From: Bacillota bacterium
Lineage (GTDB): Bacteria > Bacillota > Sulfobacillia > Symbiobacteriales > Symbiobacteriaceae
NCBI GenBank assembly: GCA_028287415.1
Contig: JAQBPS010000383.1
Span: 1 to 5,251, forward strand
Direction: 5' to 3'
Length of the DNA: 5,251 bases
Each line of letters begins with the position of its first letter. The first letter of the stretch is position 1. The notes below the pieces were generated by a model. That model was not told the DNA's origin. It ran no database searches and saw only the letters and a program-made list of their open reading frames with translations. Below, piece by piece: positions 1-5,234 of this stretch. A program made the translations under genes and the position numbers.

Positions 1-23
1 CCTCAGCGGATCGGAATCAAGCG

Positions 24-476
24 ATGAAGAACGCTGTCGAGCGCGAGCGTGAACTGCTCGCTTTCCTGCTCAATAGCGACTCGTGCAGTGACAGTGATTC
101 GAGTTCCAGCAGCAGCAGCAGCAGCAGCAGTAGCAGCAGTAGCAGCAGCAGCAGCAGCAGCTCCGAATGCAGGGGCCGAACCGGCCCAACCGGCCGAACT
201 GGCAGAACCGGGAGCGGCCGCACTGGCAGTACTGGCAGCAGCGGCAGCCGCGGCAGGCGTGGTAGGCGCGGCAGGCGCGGCCGCAGCGGCAGGACCGGGC
301 GCAGCGGCAGGAGCGGACGCAGCCGTTCCCGCAGTGAATCCCGCAGCCGTTCTTACAGCCGTTCCTACAGCCGTTCCCGCAGCCGTTCCCGCAGCCGTTC
401 CTACAGCCGTTCCTGGAGCCGCAGCCGGTCAGGCCGCAGCCGTTCCGGACGGTCACGCTCTTGCAGCTGCTCCTGA
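24..476 (+). CDS. Serine-rich, collagen-like, Arg-Ser repeat protein; candidate spore-coat protein and CotH substrate
   Basis: I do not recognise a named family. The 150-residue protein has a charged N-terminus (MKNAVERERELLAFLLNSD, residues 1-19), an uninterrupted run of 22 serines (26-47), about 16 Gly-X-Y triplets rich in Arg, Thr and Ser (51-98, one two-residue slip near 63), and an alternating Arg-Ser tail with periodic Tyr/Trp (99-146) ending CSCS. No signal peptide or membrane segment is visible. The gene lies 96 bases upstream of cotH on the same strand. Known: CotH kinases phosphorylate Ser in Ser/Arg/Lys-rich coat proteins such as CotB and CotG. Inferred: this is a structural coat or exosporium protein phosphorylated by the neighbouring CotH. 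The start is uncertain: no good Shine-Dalgarno precedes 24 and the frame stays open to the window edge, so the gene may begin further left. The frame was chosen for its natural N-terminus and ordered domains; another frame here is also open but gives only Ala/Pro-rich sequence. Confidence 0.68.
   Translation: MKNAVERERELLAFLLNSDSCSDSDSSSSSSSSSSSSSSSSSSSSSSECRGRTGPTGRTGRTGSGRTGSTGSSGSRGRRGRRGRRGRSGRTGRSGRSGRSRSRSESRSRSYSRSYSRSRSRSRSRSYSRSWSRSRSGRSRSGRSRSCSCS
99..164 (+). repeat. Serine-codon microsatellite, mostly (AGC)n
   Basis: These are 22 consecutive serine codons. Two blocks of seven AGC codons (108-128 and 141-161) are interrupted by AGT codons at 129 and 138 and flanked by TCG, AGT and TCC. 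The triplet unit means slippage would change the length of the serine run without breaking the frame. Confidence 0.9.
174..320 (+). repeat. Collagen-like Gly-X-Y coding block
   Basis: Codons 51-99 of the upstream protein encode Gly-X-Y triplets such as GRT, GPT, GST, GRR and GRS. One triplet is shortened to two residues (GS). Proline is almost absent; Arg, Thr and Ser fill X and Y. That is closer to bacterial collagen-like surface proteins than to animal collagen, and whether it forms a triple helix is unknown. Confidence 0.75.
318..425 (+). repeat. 12-bp tandem repeat encoding (R/Y/W)SRS units
   Basis: Nine successive 12-base units, consensus CGCAGCCGTTCC with TACAGCCGTTCC variants, each encode a four-residue unit: RSRS, RSES, RSRS, YSRS, YSRS, RSRS, RSRS, YSRS, WSRS. 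The near-identity of the units at the DNA level points to recent expansion by duplication. Degenerate RSGRS units follow to the end of the gene. Confidence 0.85.
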
Positions 477-519
477 TTTATACCTGACGGTCGAGCCATG
501 ATCGGCAAGGCCAATTTCG

Positions 520-542
520 GGGAGCGGCGATTCGCTGCTCCC
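520..542 (+). other. Hairpin in the spacer ahead of cotH
   Basis: Nine-base arms (520-528 and 534-542, one G-U pair) enclose a five-base loop. No U-run follows, so it is not a typical intrinsic terminator. It sits between the Ser/Arg-rich gene and the cotH ribosome binding site and might stabilise or attenuate the shared transcript. I see no promoter that I would call in the 477-572 spacer. Confidence 0.35.
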
Positions 543-558
543 AGTACTTCCAGCCGGT

Positions 559-565
559 GAGGTGA
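559..565 (+). promoter_or_regulatory. Shine-Dalgarno of cotH
   Basis: GAGGTGA lies seven bases before the GTG at 573 and fixes that start; the in-frame ATG at 600 has no comparable upstream site. Confidence 0.7.
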
Positions 566-572
566 ACGCGAG

Positions 573-1667
573 GTGCCCGTTCCCGCTTATGACCTGACCA
601 TGGATACAGACGACCTGAAGTGGCTGCGCGGGCATGTCGGGACTGCCCGCTGCTTCCCCGCCTTCCTCGAGGTCGATTCGAAGCGCTGGCCGGTCTGGAT
701 CGGGTATCGCGGCAACTATTCCCGGTGGTTTCGCAAACCTTCGTATGATATCTGGTTCGGGGAGGACCGCTCCTTTCACGGCCACGCCCTGCTGCATCTG
801 AATGCCGCCTACCGCGACCCTTCAATGCTGCGCGGCCGCCTCGCCCTGGAGCTGTTTGCGGAGCTGGGTGTTCCGACCCCGAGGAGCTGGCATGTGTGGT
901 TGTCGCTCAACGACCGCCCGTTGGGCCTCTACACCGCCATCGAATCGCTGGACGGCGGCTGGCTGGAGCGGCGAGGCATGAAAGGCGGGAGCATCTACTA
1001 CGCCGTGGGCAGCAAGGGCAACTTTGGATTGCTTGATCCGGACACCGACCGCCCCAAGCGATACGTGTGGAGCGGGTACGAAAAGTGCGTGCCATGGGAC
1101 GACGACTTTTCCGATCTCGAACAGCTGATCTACCAGATCACGCTCCCGCAACCGGCGCAGTTCCAGGACGAAATCAACAATGTGCTGCACGTGGAGACCA
1201 TTCTGCGGTGGCTCATCGGGATCGAGTTCATGAGCCATACCGATGGCCTGGTCCAGAACTACGCCCTCTTCCACCCCCGCGGCGAGCGCTGGCAGATCAG
1301 CCCCTGGGACTGCGACGGCACATTCGGGCGGGTACCGGATGGACGAATCTTTCACGCCGATGAACTGGCCCTGGGCACAGGCGAGGATAACTATCTGCTG
1401 GCCCGCCTGCTGATCAGCCCCACATGGCGGCAACGGTATCTGACCATCTGGGCGCAGGCGCTGGACGGGGTGCTCTCGCAGACGCATGTGGTCATGCGGC
1501 TGGATGCGCTGTGGGAGGAGATCAAACAGGATGCCCTGCATGATGACAACAAGCGGCGCAGCAACTCCACCGTGCGGCGCGAGCCGGGCCGGATCCGGAC
1601 CTACGTGCAAGAGCGCATCCAGTTCATCCGCCAAAAGCTGTTCAAGGCCCGCTCTTCCTCAAAGTGA
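573..1667 (+). CDS. cotH: CotH-family spore-coat protein kinase
   Basis: This is an atypical protein kinase of the CotH family, which in B. subtilis phosphorylates serines of CotB and CotG and is needed for outer coat assembly. The 364-residue length matches B. subtilis CotH closely. Visible conserved blocks: RGNYSRWFRKPSYDIWF (residues 46-62, the N-lobe RGN-S-K-SY pattern); the block around 79-105 (NAAYRDPSMLRGRL to LGVPTPRS); NDRPLGLYTAIESLDGGWL (113-131); the catalytic loop HTDGLVQNY (222-230, D224 the likely catalytic Asp); and ISPWDCDGTFGR (242-253), where D246 or D248 should bind the metal. No key residue appears lost. The C-terminus is basic and ends ARSSSK. The start is GTG with a good Shine-Dalgarno. 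The gene upstream encodes a Ser/Arg-rich protein that is its likely substrate. Control by mother-cell sporulation factors is expected, but no promoter is visible. The family call is firm; the substrate is inferred. Confidence 0.93.
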   Translation: MPVPAYDLTMDTDDLKWLRGHVGTARCFPAFLEVDSKRWPVWIGYRGNYSRWFRKPSYDIWFGEDRSFHGHALLHLNAAYRDPSMLRGRLALELFAELGVPTPRSWHVWLSLNDRPLGLYTAIESLDGGWLERRGMKGGSIYYAVGSKGNFGLLDPDTDRPKRYVWSGYEKCVPWDDDFSDLEQLIYQITLPQPAQFQDEINNVLHVETILRWLIGIEFMSHTDGLVQNYALFHPRGERWQISPWDCDGTFGRVPDGRIFHADELALGTGEDNYLLARLLISPTWRQRYLTIWAQALDGVLSQTHVVMRLDALWEEIKQDALHDDNKRRSNSTVRREPGRIRTYVQERIQFIRQKLFKARSSSK

Positions 1668-1707
1668 GAAGGGGGCTGAGAGCAGCCGACTGCGCAGCAA
1701 ACATCGT

Positions 1708-1740
1708 AAGCCCCGTGAGGTCATCGCCCTCACGGGGCTT
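1708..1740. terminator. Hairpin terminator between convergent cotH and pncB
   Basis: A perfect 13-base-pair stem (1708-1720 with 1728-1740) encloses a seven-base loop. The plus side is followed by a weak CT-rich tail. It lies 41 bases after the cotH stop and 15 bases after the pncB stop on the other strand, so it can end both transcripts. Confidence 0.8.
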
Positions 1741-1754
1741 CTGCTCTCCCGAGT

Positions 1755-3200
1755 TCAGGACCGCGCCCGGCGTTCGGCGATCAACCGATGCTGAAGCTCT
1801 ACGAGCTCAGGCACCGGGTTGACCGGGTACTGTTCCGGCTCATCCAGCTGCCGGTAGGTATCCCAGATGGTCTCCAGCTCCTGGCGGTAGTAGGCCTGAA
1901 TCGCCGGCATGTCGGGCAGGTCGTAGACCCGCTTGCCCTCTCGGAAAATCGGCACCAGCAGCTCCCGGGTGATGAAGTTCTTCACCGTTTTCTGGCGGGA
2001 CCTGTGGATCGGGTCCTGCAGGGTGATTCGCTCACCCGCGGCCGGCAGGGTCTGGTCAGCCGGCAGGATCAGGTCGCCCGCCGCCTTGCCGGTCGCCTTC
2101 GCGTAGATCCGGACCGGGTGATTGTCGCCGGGGAGCCCCACCTTCTCGGGATCCTCCGAGACCTTGATCACCGGGATCCATTTGCCCTGCTCCTCCCGGG
2201 CAACCAGCTTGTAGACTGCGCCCAGGGCCGGGTCATCCTTCGCGGTGATCAGCCGGGTGCCCACGCCAAATGAATCGATCCGGGCGCCCTCCAGCAGCAG
2301 CGTCGTGATCCGGTCCTCATCCAGATCGCTCGATGCCATGATCTTCGCATCGGGAAAGCCCGCTTCATCGAGCATTTTGCGGGCCTCGACGGACAGGTAC
2401 GGAATCCGCCCGCTGTCCAGCCGAATCCCCAGGAACGTGCCGCCCCGGGCGGTCAGCTCCTGCCCCACCTTGATCGCGTTCGGCAGGCCGCTCTTGAGCG
2501 TATCGTAGGTGTCGACGAGGAAGAGTGCGCCCTCCGGGTGGGCATCGGCCCAGGCCCGGAACGCCTCCAGCTCGCTGTCAAAGGACATCATCCAGAGATG
2601 GGCCATGGTACCGACCGGCTTCAAGCCGAACCGCCGGGCCGCCTCGACATTCGAGGTGCCGGCGCAGCCCGCAATCACCGCGGCACGGGCGCCCCACACG
2701 GCCGCGTCCACCTCCTGGGCCCGCCGGGCGCCGAACTCAAAGACCGGCCTGCCCTGTGCGGCACGCACTACCCGCGCCGCTTTGGTGGCGATGAGCGCAT
2801 GGAACATGCTGTTTGCGAGGAAAACCTCCAGGATCATCGCCTCGATGATCGGCGCCTTCACCCGCACGAGCGGCTCGTTCGGAAAGGCGATCGACCCTTC
2901 GGGCATCGCATCGATATCGCCGGTGAAGCGGAACTCGGCGAGGTACTCCAGGAAGCCCGGAGCGAACAGGTTCAGGCTGCGCAGATACGCAACCTCCTCG
3001 GGCCCGAAGCGCAGATTCTCTATGTAGCGCACGATCTTCTCCAGACCGGCCATCACCGTAAAGCCGTTGCCAAAAGGGTTATGCCGGTAGTACAGATTGA
3101 AGACGGCTTGCTCCTGATGCTTGCCGAGCCGCCAGTAGGCATCCGCCATGTTGGGATGGTAGAGATCAAAAAAGAGCGCCCATTCCTGAACCGAGCTCAT
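1755..3200 (-). CDS. pncB: Nicotinate phosphoribosyltransferase
   Basis: This cytoplasmic enzyme (EC 6.3.4.21) joins nicotinate to PRPP, with ATP hydrolysis, giving nicotinate mononucleotide and pyrophosphate in the Preiss-Handler NAD salvage route. The 481-residue length is normal for the longer Firmicute type. Family landmarks in order: YHPNMADAYW (14-23), NPFGNGF (41-47), EYLAEFRFTGDI (85-96), EGSIAFPNEPLVRVKAPIIE (101-120), FEFGARRAQ (154-162), GCAGTSNVEAARRFGLKPVGT (from 178), H201 in GTMAHLW as the likely phosphorylated His, GIRLDSG (258-264), SSDLDED (290-296) and DSFGVGTRL (309-317) for phosphate binding. The residue after the catalytic His is Leu where I would expect Ser in many relatives; this is a minor point. 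ATG is chosen because AGGAGGA lies nine bases upstream. It is convergent with cotH and stands alone or first in its transcript. Confidence 0.96.
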   Translation of the reverse strand: MSSVQEWALFFDLYHPNMADAYWRLGKHQEQAVFNLYYRHNPFGNGFTVMAGLEKIVRYIENLRFGPEEVAYLRSLNLFAPGFLEYLAEFRFTGDIDAMPEGSIAFPNEPLVRVKAPIIEAMILEVFLANSMFHALIATKAARVVRAAQGRPVFEFGARRAQEVDAAVWGARAAVIAGCAGTSNVEAARRFGLKPVGTMAHLWMMSFDSELEAFRAWADAHPEGALFLVDTYDTLKSGLPNAIKVGQELTARGGTFLGIRLDSGRIPYLSVEARKMLDEAGFPDAKIMASSDLDEDRITTLLLEGARIDSFGVGTRLITAKDDPALGAVYKLVAREEQGKWIPVIKVSEDPEKVGLPGDNHPVRIYAKATGKAAGDLILPADQTLPAAGERITLQDPIHRSRQKTVKNFITRELLVPIFREGKRVYDLPDMPAIQAYYRQELETIWDTYRQLDEPEQYPVNPVPELVELQHRLIAERRARS

Positions 3201-3209
3201 CGTGATGAT

Positions 3210-3216
3210 TCCTCCT
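3210..3216 (-). promoter_or_regulatory. Shine-Dalgarno of pncB
   Basis: AGGAGGA on the minus strand, nine bases before the ATG at 3200-3198. It is the strongest ribosome binding site in the window. Confidence 0.8.
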
Positions 3217-3241
3217 GACGCGACCTTCTCGCTCGCCCGAG

Positions 3242-3265
3242 CGTCAGATCAGTAATACTCTGACG
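3242..3265 (-). promoter_or_regulatory. Inverted repeat upstream of pncB, possible operator
   Basis: CGTCAGA (3242-3248) and TCTGACG (3259-3265) are perfect inverted arms, with a further small AGT-AAT-ACT palindrome between them. The element lies about 42-65 bases ahead of the pncB start. NAD salvage genes are often controlled by repressors such as NiaR or NrtR, but I cannot match this site to either, and it could equally be a transcript hairpin. Confidence 0.3.
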
Positions 3266-3280
3266 GAGGCGGCAAAGTGT

Positions 3281-3574
3281 ATGCCGATGCTGACCCGAAA
3301 ACCGATCCATCGATCGCCGATGCGCATGCGCTCGGGCGCACCTACTTCCGACTGAAGCGATTCCTACTGGCTTGCATACGCCGCTCACGGTAGTGGAGCG
3401 CTGGCGGCACAACTACGCCGTGTTCTTGTACTCCAGATCTACCTGACGGACAGCCATCTGGTCGGCGAGTGGCGTTCCACGAGCCCTCACCTCTATCATT
3501 TCCAAGTCTACGAGGCAGCCCACGAAATCCGCATGATGTACCAGCCCTTGCTGCCGGCAGGAGGGAAGCCTTGA
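3281..3574 (+). pseudogene. Possible gene remnant with one in-frame TGA
   Basis: One plus-strand frame runs from ATG 3281 to TGA 3572-3574, broken only by a TGA at 3353-3355. The part after the break looks protein-like (for example LVGEWRSTSPHLYHFQVYE, then AAHEIRMMYQPLLPAGGKP), though its third-position GC is lower than in the neighbouring genes. A GGAGG at 3265-3269 precedes two possible starts: ATG 3281, and GTG 3277 in another frame, which gives a 38-residue ORF ending at 3393. The stop overlaps an ATG at 3574 that has AGGAGGG eight bases upstream but opens only 14 codons. I recognise no family. It may be a decayed gene or chance; the rest of 3201-3658 shows nothing else apart from small hairpins. 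Confidence 0.22.
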
Positions 3575-3629
3575 TGCAGGCGATGAACATGGCACGACGT
3601 CCGGGTCCCGGTGCGTGAGTGTCGCGCAA

Positions 3630-3655
3630 CGGGCGGCCCCACCAGGAGCCGCCCG
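3630..3655 (-). terminator. GC-rich hairpin after ppa
   Basis: Eight-base arms (3630-3637 and 3648-3655) around a ten-base loop begin four bases after the ppa stop on the minus strand. There is no real U-run, so it is a weak intrinsic terminator or a transcript-end stabiliser. Confidence 0.45.
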
Positions 3656-3658
3656 GTC

Positions 3659-4138
3659 TCAGCGCTGCCGGAACCGGGAGATCGCAGCCATCGCCTCGGT
3701 GATACCGCCCCAGCCCTCAATTTCGACCTCCTTGCCCTCCAACTCCTTGTAGGCGGCAAAGAAGTACTCGATCTCCTTGAGAATATGCGGGGGCACTTCC
3801 TGAAGACTGTGGAACGGCGCCATGCGCGGGTCGTGCGTGGGCACCGCGATGATTTTTGTGTCCTCGCCCTTCTCGTCGGTGGTCTTGAGGCAACCGATCA
3901 CCCGCCCCTCGACTACGCAGCCGGGGAACGTCGCGCTGGTCACAAGCAGGAGGGCGTCGAGGGGACGGCCGTCAGCGGCCATGGTCTCGACCACAAAACC
4001 GTAGTCAGCGGGGTAGTGGATCGAGGAATGCAGCACGCGATCGAGCCGGATACGCCTGCGAGCCTGGTCCCAGACATACTTGTTCTGGCTGCCCTTCGGG
4101 ATCTCCACAAGGATGTCGACGGTGTTGTCCATCGCCAA
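3659..4138 (-). CDS. ppa: Family I inorganic pyrophosphatase with atypical active site
   Basis: The fold is clearly that of the cytoplasmic Mg-dependent pyrophosphatase (EC 3.6.1.1), which hydrolyses pyrophosphate to two phosphates. From this TTG start it has 159 residues. By alignment to remembered E. coli PPase, these are kept: E12 (E20), K20 (K29), R34 (R43), Y46 (Y55), D56 (D65), D61 (D70), D88 (D97), D93 (D102), K95 (K104), Y130-K131 (Y141-K142). Two are changed: R58 replaces D67, the proposed general base in the DGDPLD signature (here DGRPLD), and V22 replaces E31. Activity is therefore uncertain. The start is a judgement: TTG at 4138 has GAAGGGGGG seven bases upstream and gives a family-like N-terminus; ATG 4132 (no better spacing) and ATG 4186 (no Shine-Dalgarno, less GC-biased codons) are alternatives. 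It lies downstream of a broken UPF0316 gene and upstream of pncB, whose reaction releases pyrophosphate. Confidence 0.88.
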   Translation of the reverse strand: MAMDNTVDILVEIPKGSQNKYVWDQARRRIRLDRVLHSSIHYPADYGFVVETMAADGRPLDALLLVTSATFPGCVVEGRVIGCLKTTDEKGEDTKIIAVPTHDPRMAPFHSLQEVPPHILKEIEYFFAAYKELEGKEVEIEGWGGITEAMAAISRFRQR

Positions 4139-4145
4139 GCGAACG

Positions 4146-4153
4146 CCCCCCTT
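4146..4153 (-). promoter_or_regulatory. Probable Shine-Dalgarno deciding the ppa start
   Basis: AAGGGGGG on the minus strand lies seven bases before TTG 4138 and thirteen before ATG 4132, but inside the longer reading frame from ATG 4186. It favours TTG as the start. Confidence 0.45.
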
Positions 4154-4228
4154 CAAGTGACCAAGCGCTCTGTAATCCTTTAGCATGATCGTACTGGATC
4201 GCTGAAGCGGCGTCGAGGCCTAACTCGC

Positions 4229-4477
4229 TCAGGCGACGTATTTCTGAAGGAAACCGCCCTTGAACCAGGTTGGCTCAAGGCGCACGACGAAATCCTGCGG
4301 ATTCAGCTCCTCGATCATGTCGGTCACCCGCCGCCCCAACGAGCGCCGCACCACGACGAAGATGACCTCGCGCTCCCCGGACCGCCCCTCGGTGCGCCAC
4401 GCGGTCACCCCCAGCCCACGGTCTCGCAGCTTCGGCGCGATTTCACCGGGCCGCGCGGAGATGACCTGGTAGAGCAC
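4229..4477 (-). CDS. DUF2179 domain fragment (C-terminal part of the disrupted UPF0316 gene)
   Basis: This is the longest intact frame of the broken gene above: 82 residues from GTG 4477. It includes LRDRGLGVTAW (17-27), VIFVVVRRSLGRRVTDMIEE (38-57) and LNPQDFVVRLEPTWFKGGF (58-76), which is the usual DUF2179 ending. GGAAGG lies four bases before the GTG, so a free soluble domain could be translated. It has no membrane segment. I regard it as a remnant rather than a designed small protein, because homologous N-terminal sequence continues directly upstream in the other frames. Confidence 0.55.
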   Translation of the reverse strand: MLYQVISARPGEIAPKLRDRGLGVTAWRTEGRSGEREVIFVVVRRSLGRRVTDMIEELNPQDFVVRLEPTWFKGGFLQKYVA

Positions 4478-4673
4478 GCCACCTTCCAGGGATTCGATAG
4501 CTGGGTCACCACCAGGCCCAGGGCGTAGACGTAGAGGATCAGTTCAAAGAGCTGATGACCGCCGCCAGCCGGCGCCAGCCCTTCACAAGGATGATCCAGC
4601 GAACCGTGGTGGTAGCGACATACGTGGCCTGGACGACAAAGATGAATCTAAGTGGGAGGAGGGCAGAGCGCAC
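4229..4673 (-). pseudogene. UPF0316 (DUF5698 + DUF2179) membrane protein gene, disrupted
   Basis: The pieces match the UPF0316 family (B. subtilis YebE type: N-terminal membrane segments, then a cytosolic DUF2179 domain; function unknown) but lie in three minus-strand frames. Piece one, from GTG 4673, reads LPLRFIFVVQATYV then RWIILVKGWRRLAAVIS and hits a stop at 4539. Piece two, from about 4548, reads FELILYVYALGLVVTQL. Piece three, from about 4498, reads IESLEGGVLYQVIS and continues through DUF2179 to the stop at 4229. One missing T would restore the first junction (AGC TTC TTT for SFF). At the second, homologues have about 20 more residues (a membrane segment) between VVTQL and IE, so an internal deletion is likely. 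Sequencing error could explain the first break but hardly the second. The comparison is from memory of the family. Confidence 0.7.
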
Positions 4674-4683
4674 TGCTGCGCAC

Positions 4684-4725
4684 AAAACGCCCCACACGCT
4701 AAAATCGCTATGTGCGGGGCGTTTT
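4684..4725. terminator. Bidirectional-looking hairpin upstream of the UPF0316 remnant
   Basis: Fourteen-base arms (4684-4697 and 4712-4725) with one A-C mismatch on the plus strand enclose a 14-base loop. Both arms carry AAAACGCCCC or its complement, so a T-run closes the hairpin on either strand. On the minus strand it ends only 10 bases before the inferred start of the UPF0316 gene, which leaves no room for a promoter between them. Confidence 0.65.
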
Positions 4726-4770
4726 ACGCTTGCCCCTCCCACACCCTCCCCCGCCTCGGGTTTCCCCGTC

Positions 4771-4803
4771 AGCCTCCATGACGTCACGGCCGTCACGGAG
4801 GCT
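4771..4803 (-). other. Hairpin between the tRNA terminator and the UPF0316 remnant
   Basis: Twelve-base arms (4771-4782 and 4792-4803) around a nine-base loop. In minus-strand RNA the single imperfect position becomes a G-U pair, so the structure is better in that direction. No U-run follows. The rest of 4726-4835 is pyrimidine-rich on the plus strand, with no gene seen. Confidence 0.4.
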
Positions 4804-4835
4804 TCTGTCGCCGGACCCGGACTGCGCCACCACAT

Positions 4836-4866
4836 AAAAAGCCCGACGCTGAGGTAGCGCCGGGCT
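4836..4866 (-). terminator. Intrinsic terminator of the tRNA operon
   Basis: In minus-strand RNA, arms AGCCCGGCGCT and AGCGTCGGGCT pair over 11 bases (one G-U) around a five-base loop and run into UUUU. It begins nine bases after the CCA end of tRNA-Ser, as expected for the end of the operon. Confidence 0.85.
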
Positions 4867-4875
4867 CTCTATTCG

Positions 4876-4966
<91 letters not shown>

Positions 4967-4971
4967 GAGGC

Positions 4972-5047
4972 TGGTGGAGCTAAGGGGAGTCGAACCCCTG
5001 ACCTCTTGAGTGCGATTCAAGCGCTCTCCCAACTGAGCTATAGCCCC
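4972..5047 (-). tRNA. tRNA-Ala (CGC)
   Basis: A 76-base tRNA with encoded CCA. The acceptor GGGGCTA against TAGCTCC contains the G3-U70 pair that marks alanine tRNAs. Stem CTTGA/TCAAG holds loop ATCGCAC, so the anticodon is CGC for GCG codons, which fits a GC-rich genome. It is separated by five bases from tRNA-Ser and six from tRNA-Arg. Confidence 0.96.
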
Positions 5048-5053
5048 AGAAAC

Positions 5054-5130
5054 TGGTGCGCCGAGCAGGATTCGAACCTGCGACCACCTGATCCGTAGTC
5101 AGGTACTCTAATCCACTGAGCTACCGGCGC
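5054..5130 (-). tRNA. tRNA-Arg (ACG)
   Basis: A 77-base tRNA with encoded CCA. Acceptor GCGCCGG pairs with TCGGCGC. Stem CCTGA/TCAGG holds loop CTACGGA, anticodon ACG. In bacteria this A34 is normally converted to inosine by TadA so that CGU, CGC and CGA are read. Confidence 0.96.
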
Positions 5131-5135
5131 TTCCA

Positions 5136-5218
5136 TGGTGTCGAAGACGGGACTTGAACCCGCACGGTTTCCCACACGCCCCTCAAACGTGCGCGTCTGC
5201 CAATTCCGCCACTCCGAC
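5136..5218 (-). tRNA. tRNA-Leu (GAG)
   Basis: An 83-base class II tRNA with encoded CCA. Acceptor GTCGGAG pairs with CTTCGAC (one G-U); the discriminator is A, as usual for leucine. The anticodon stem CACGT/GCGTG holds loop TTGAGGG, giving GAG for CUC and CUU. A variable arm follows, then T arm GCGGGTTCAAGTCCCGT. It is the first tRNA of the array inside the window; more may lie beyond the right edge. Confidence 0.95.
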
Positions 5219-5234
5219 AGGAGGTATTCTGCTT

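Noticed and set aside
17..223. Minus-strand ORF with a long polyleucine run
   Set aside because: It is the antisense of the (AGC)n serine tract; no ribosome binding site and only low-complexity sequence.
99..425. CRISPR array
   Set aside because: The repeats are short, in frame, contiguous and without spacers.
1..476. Eukaryotic SR-protein contamination
   Set aside because: The ORF sits beside bacterial genes with no intron or composition break, and Ser/Arg-rich coat proteins are known in spore formers.
498..560. 20-codon ORF between the Ser/Arg-rich gene and cotH
   Set aside because: No Shine-Dalgarno, no recognisable sequence; more likely spacer with a hairpin.
822..1634. 270-residue minus-strand ORF opposite cotH
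   Set aside because: It is the antisense shadow of cotH, whose plus-strand frame carries clear kinase-family motifs.
1788..3218. Several plus-strand ORFs opposite pncB (for example 1788-2273 and 2538-3218)
   Set aside because: pncB on the minus strand explains the whole region with continuous family homology; these are GC-driven shadows.
3611..4183. Plus-strand 190-residue ORF opposite ppa
   Set aside because: It is the shadow of the pyrophosphatase, whose minus-strand motifs are unmistakable.
4539..4835. 98-residue minus-strand ORF as an independent gene
   Set aside because: Only its last ~45 residues look like protein, and they are the N-terminal membrane part of the broken UPF0316 gene; the earlier part runs through two hairpins.
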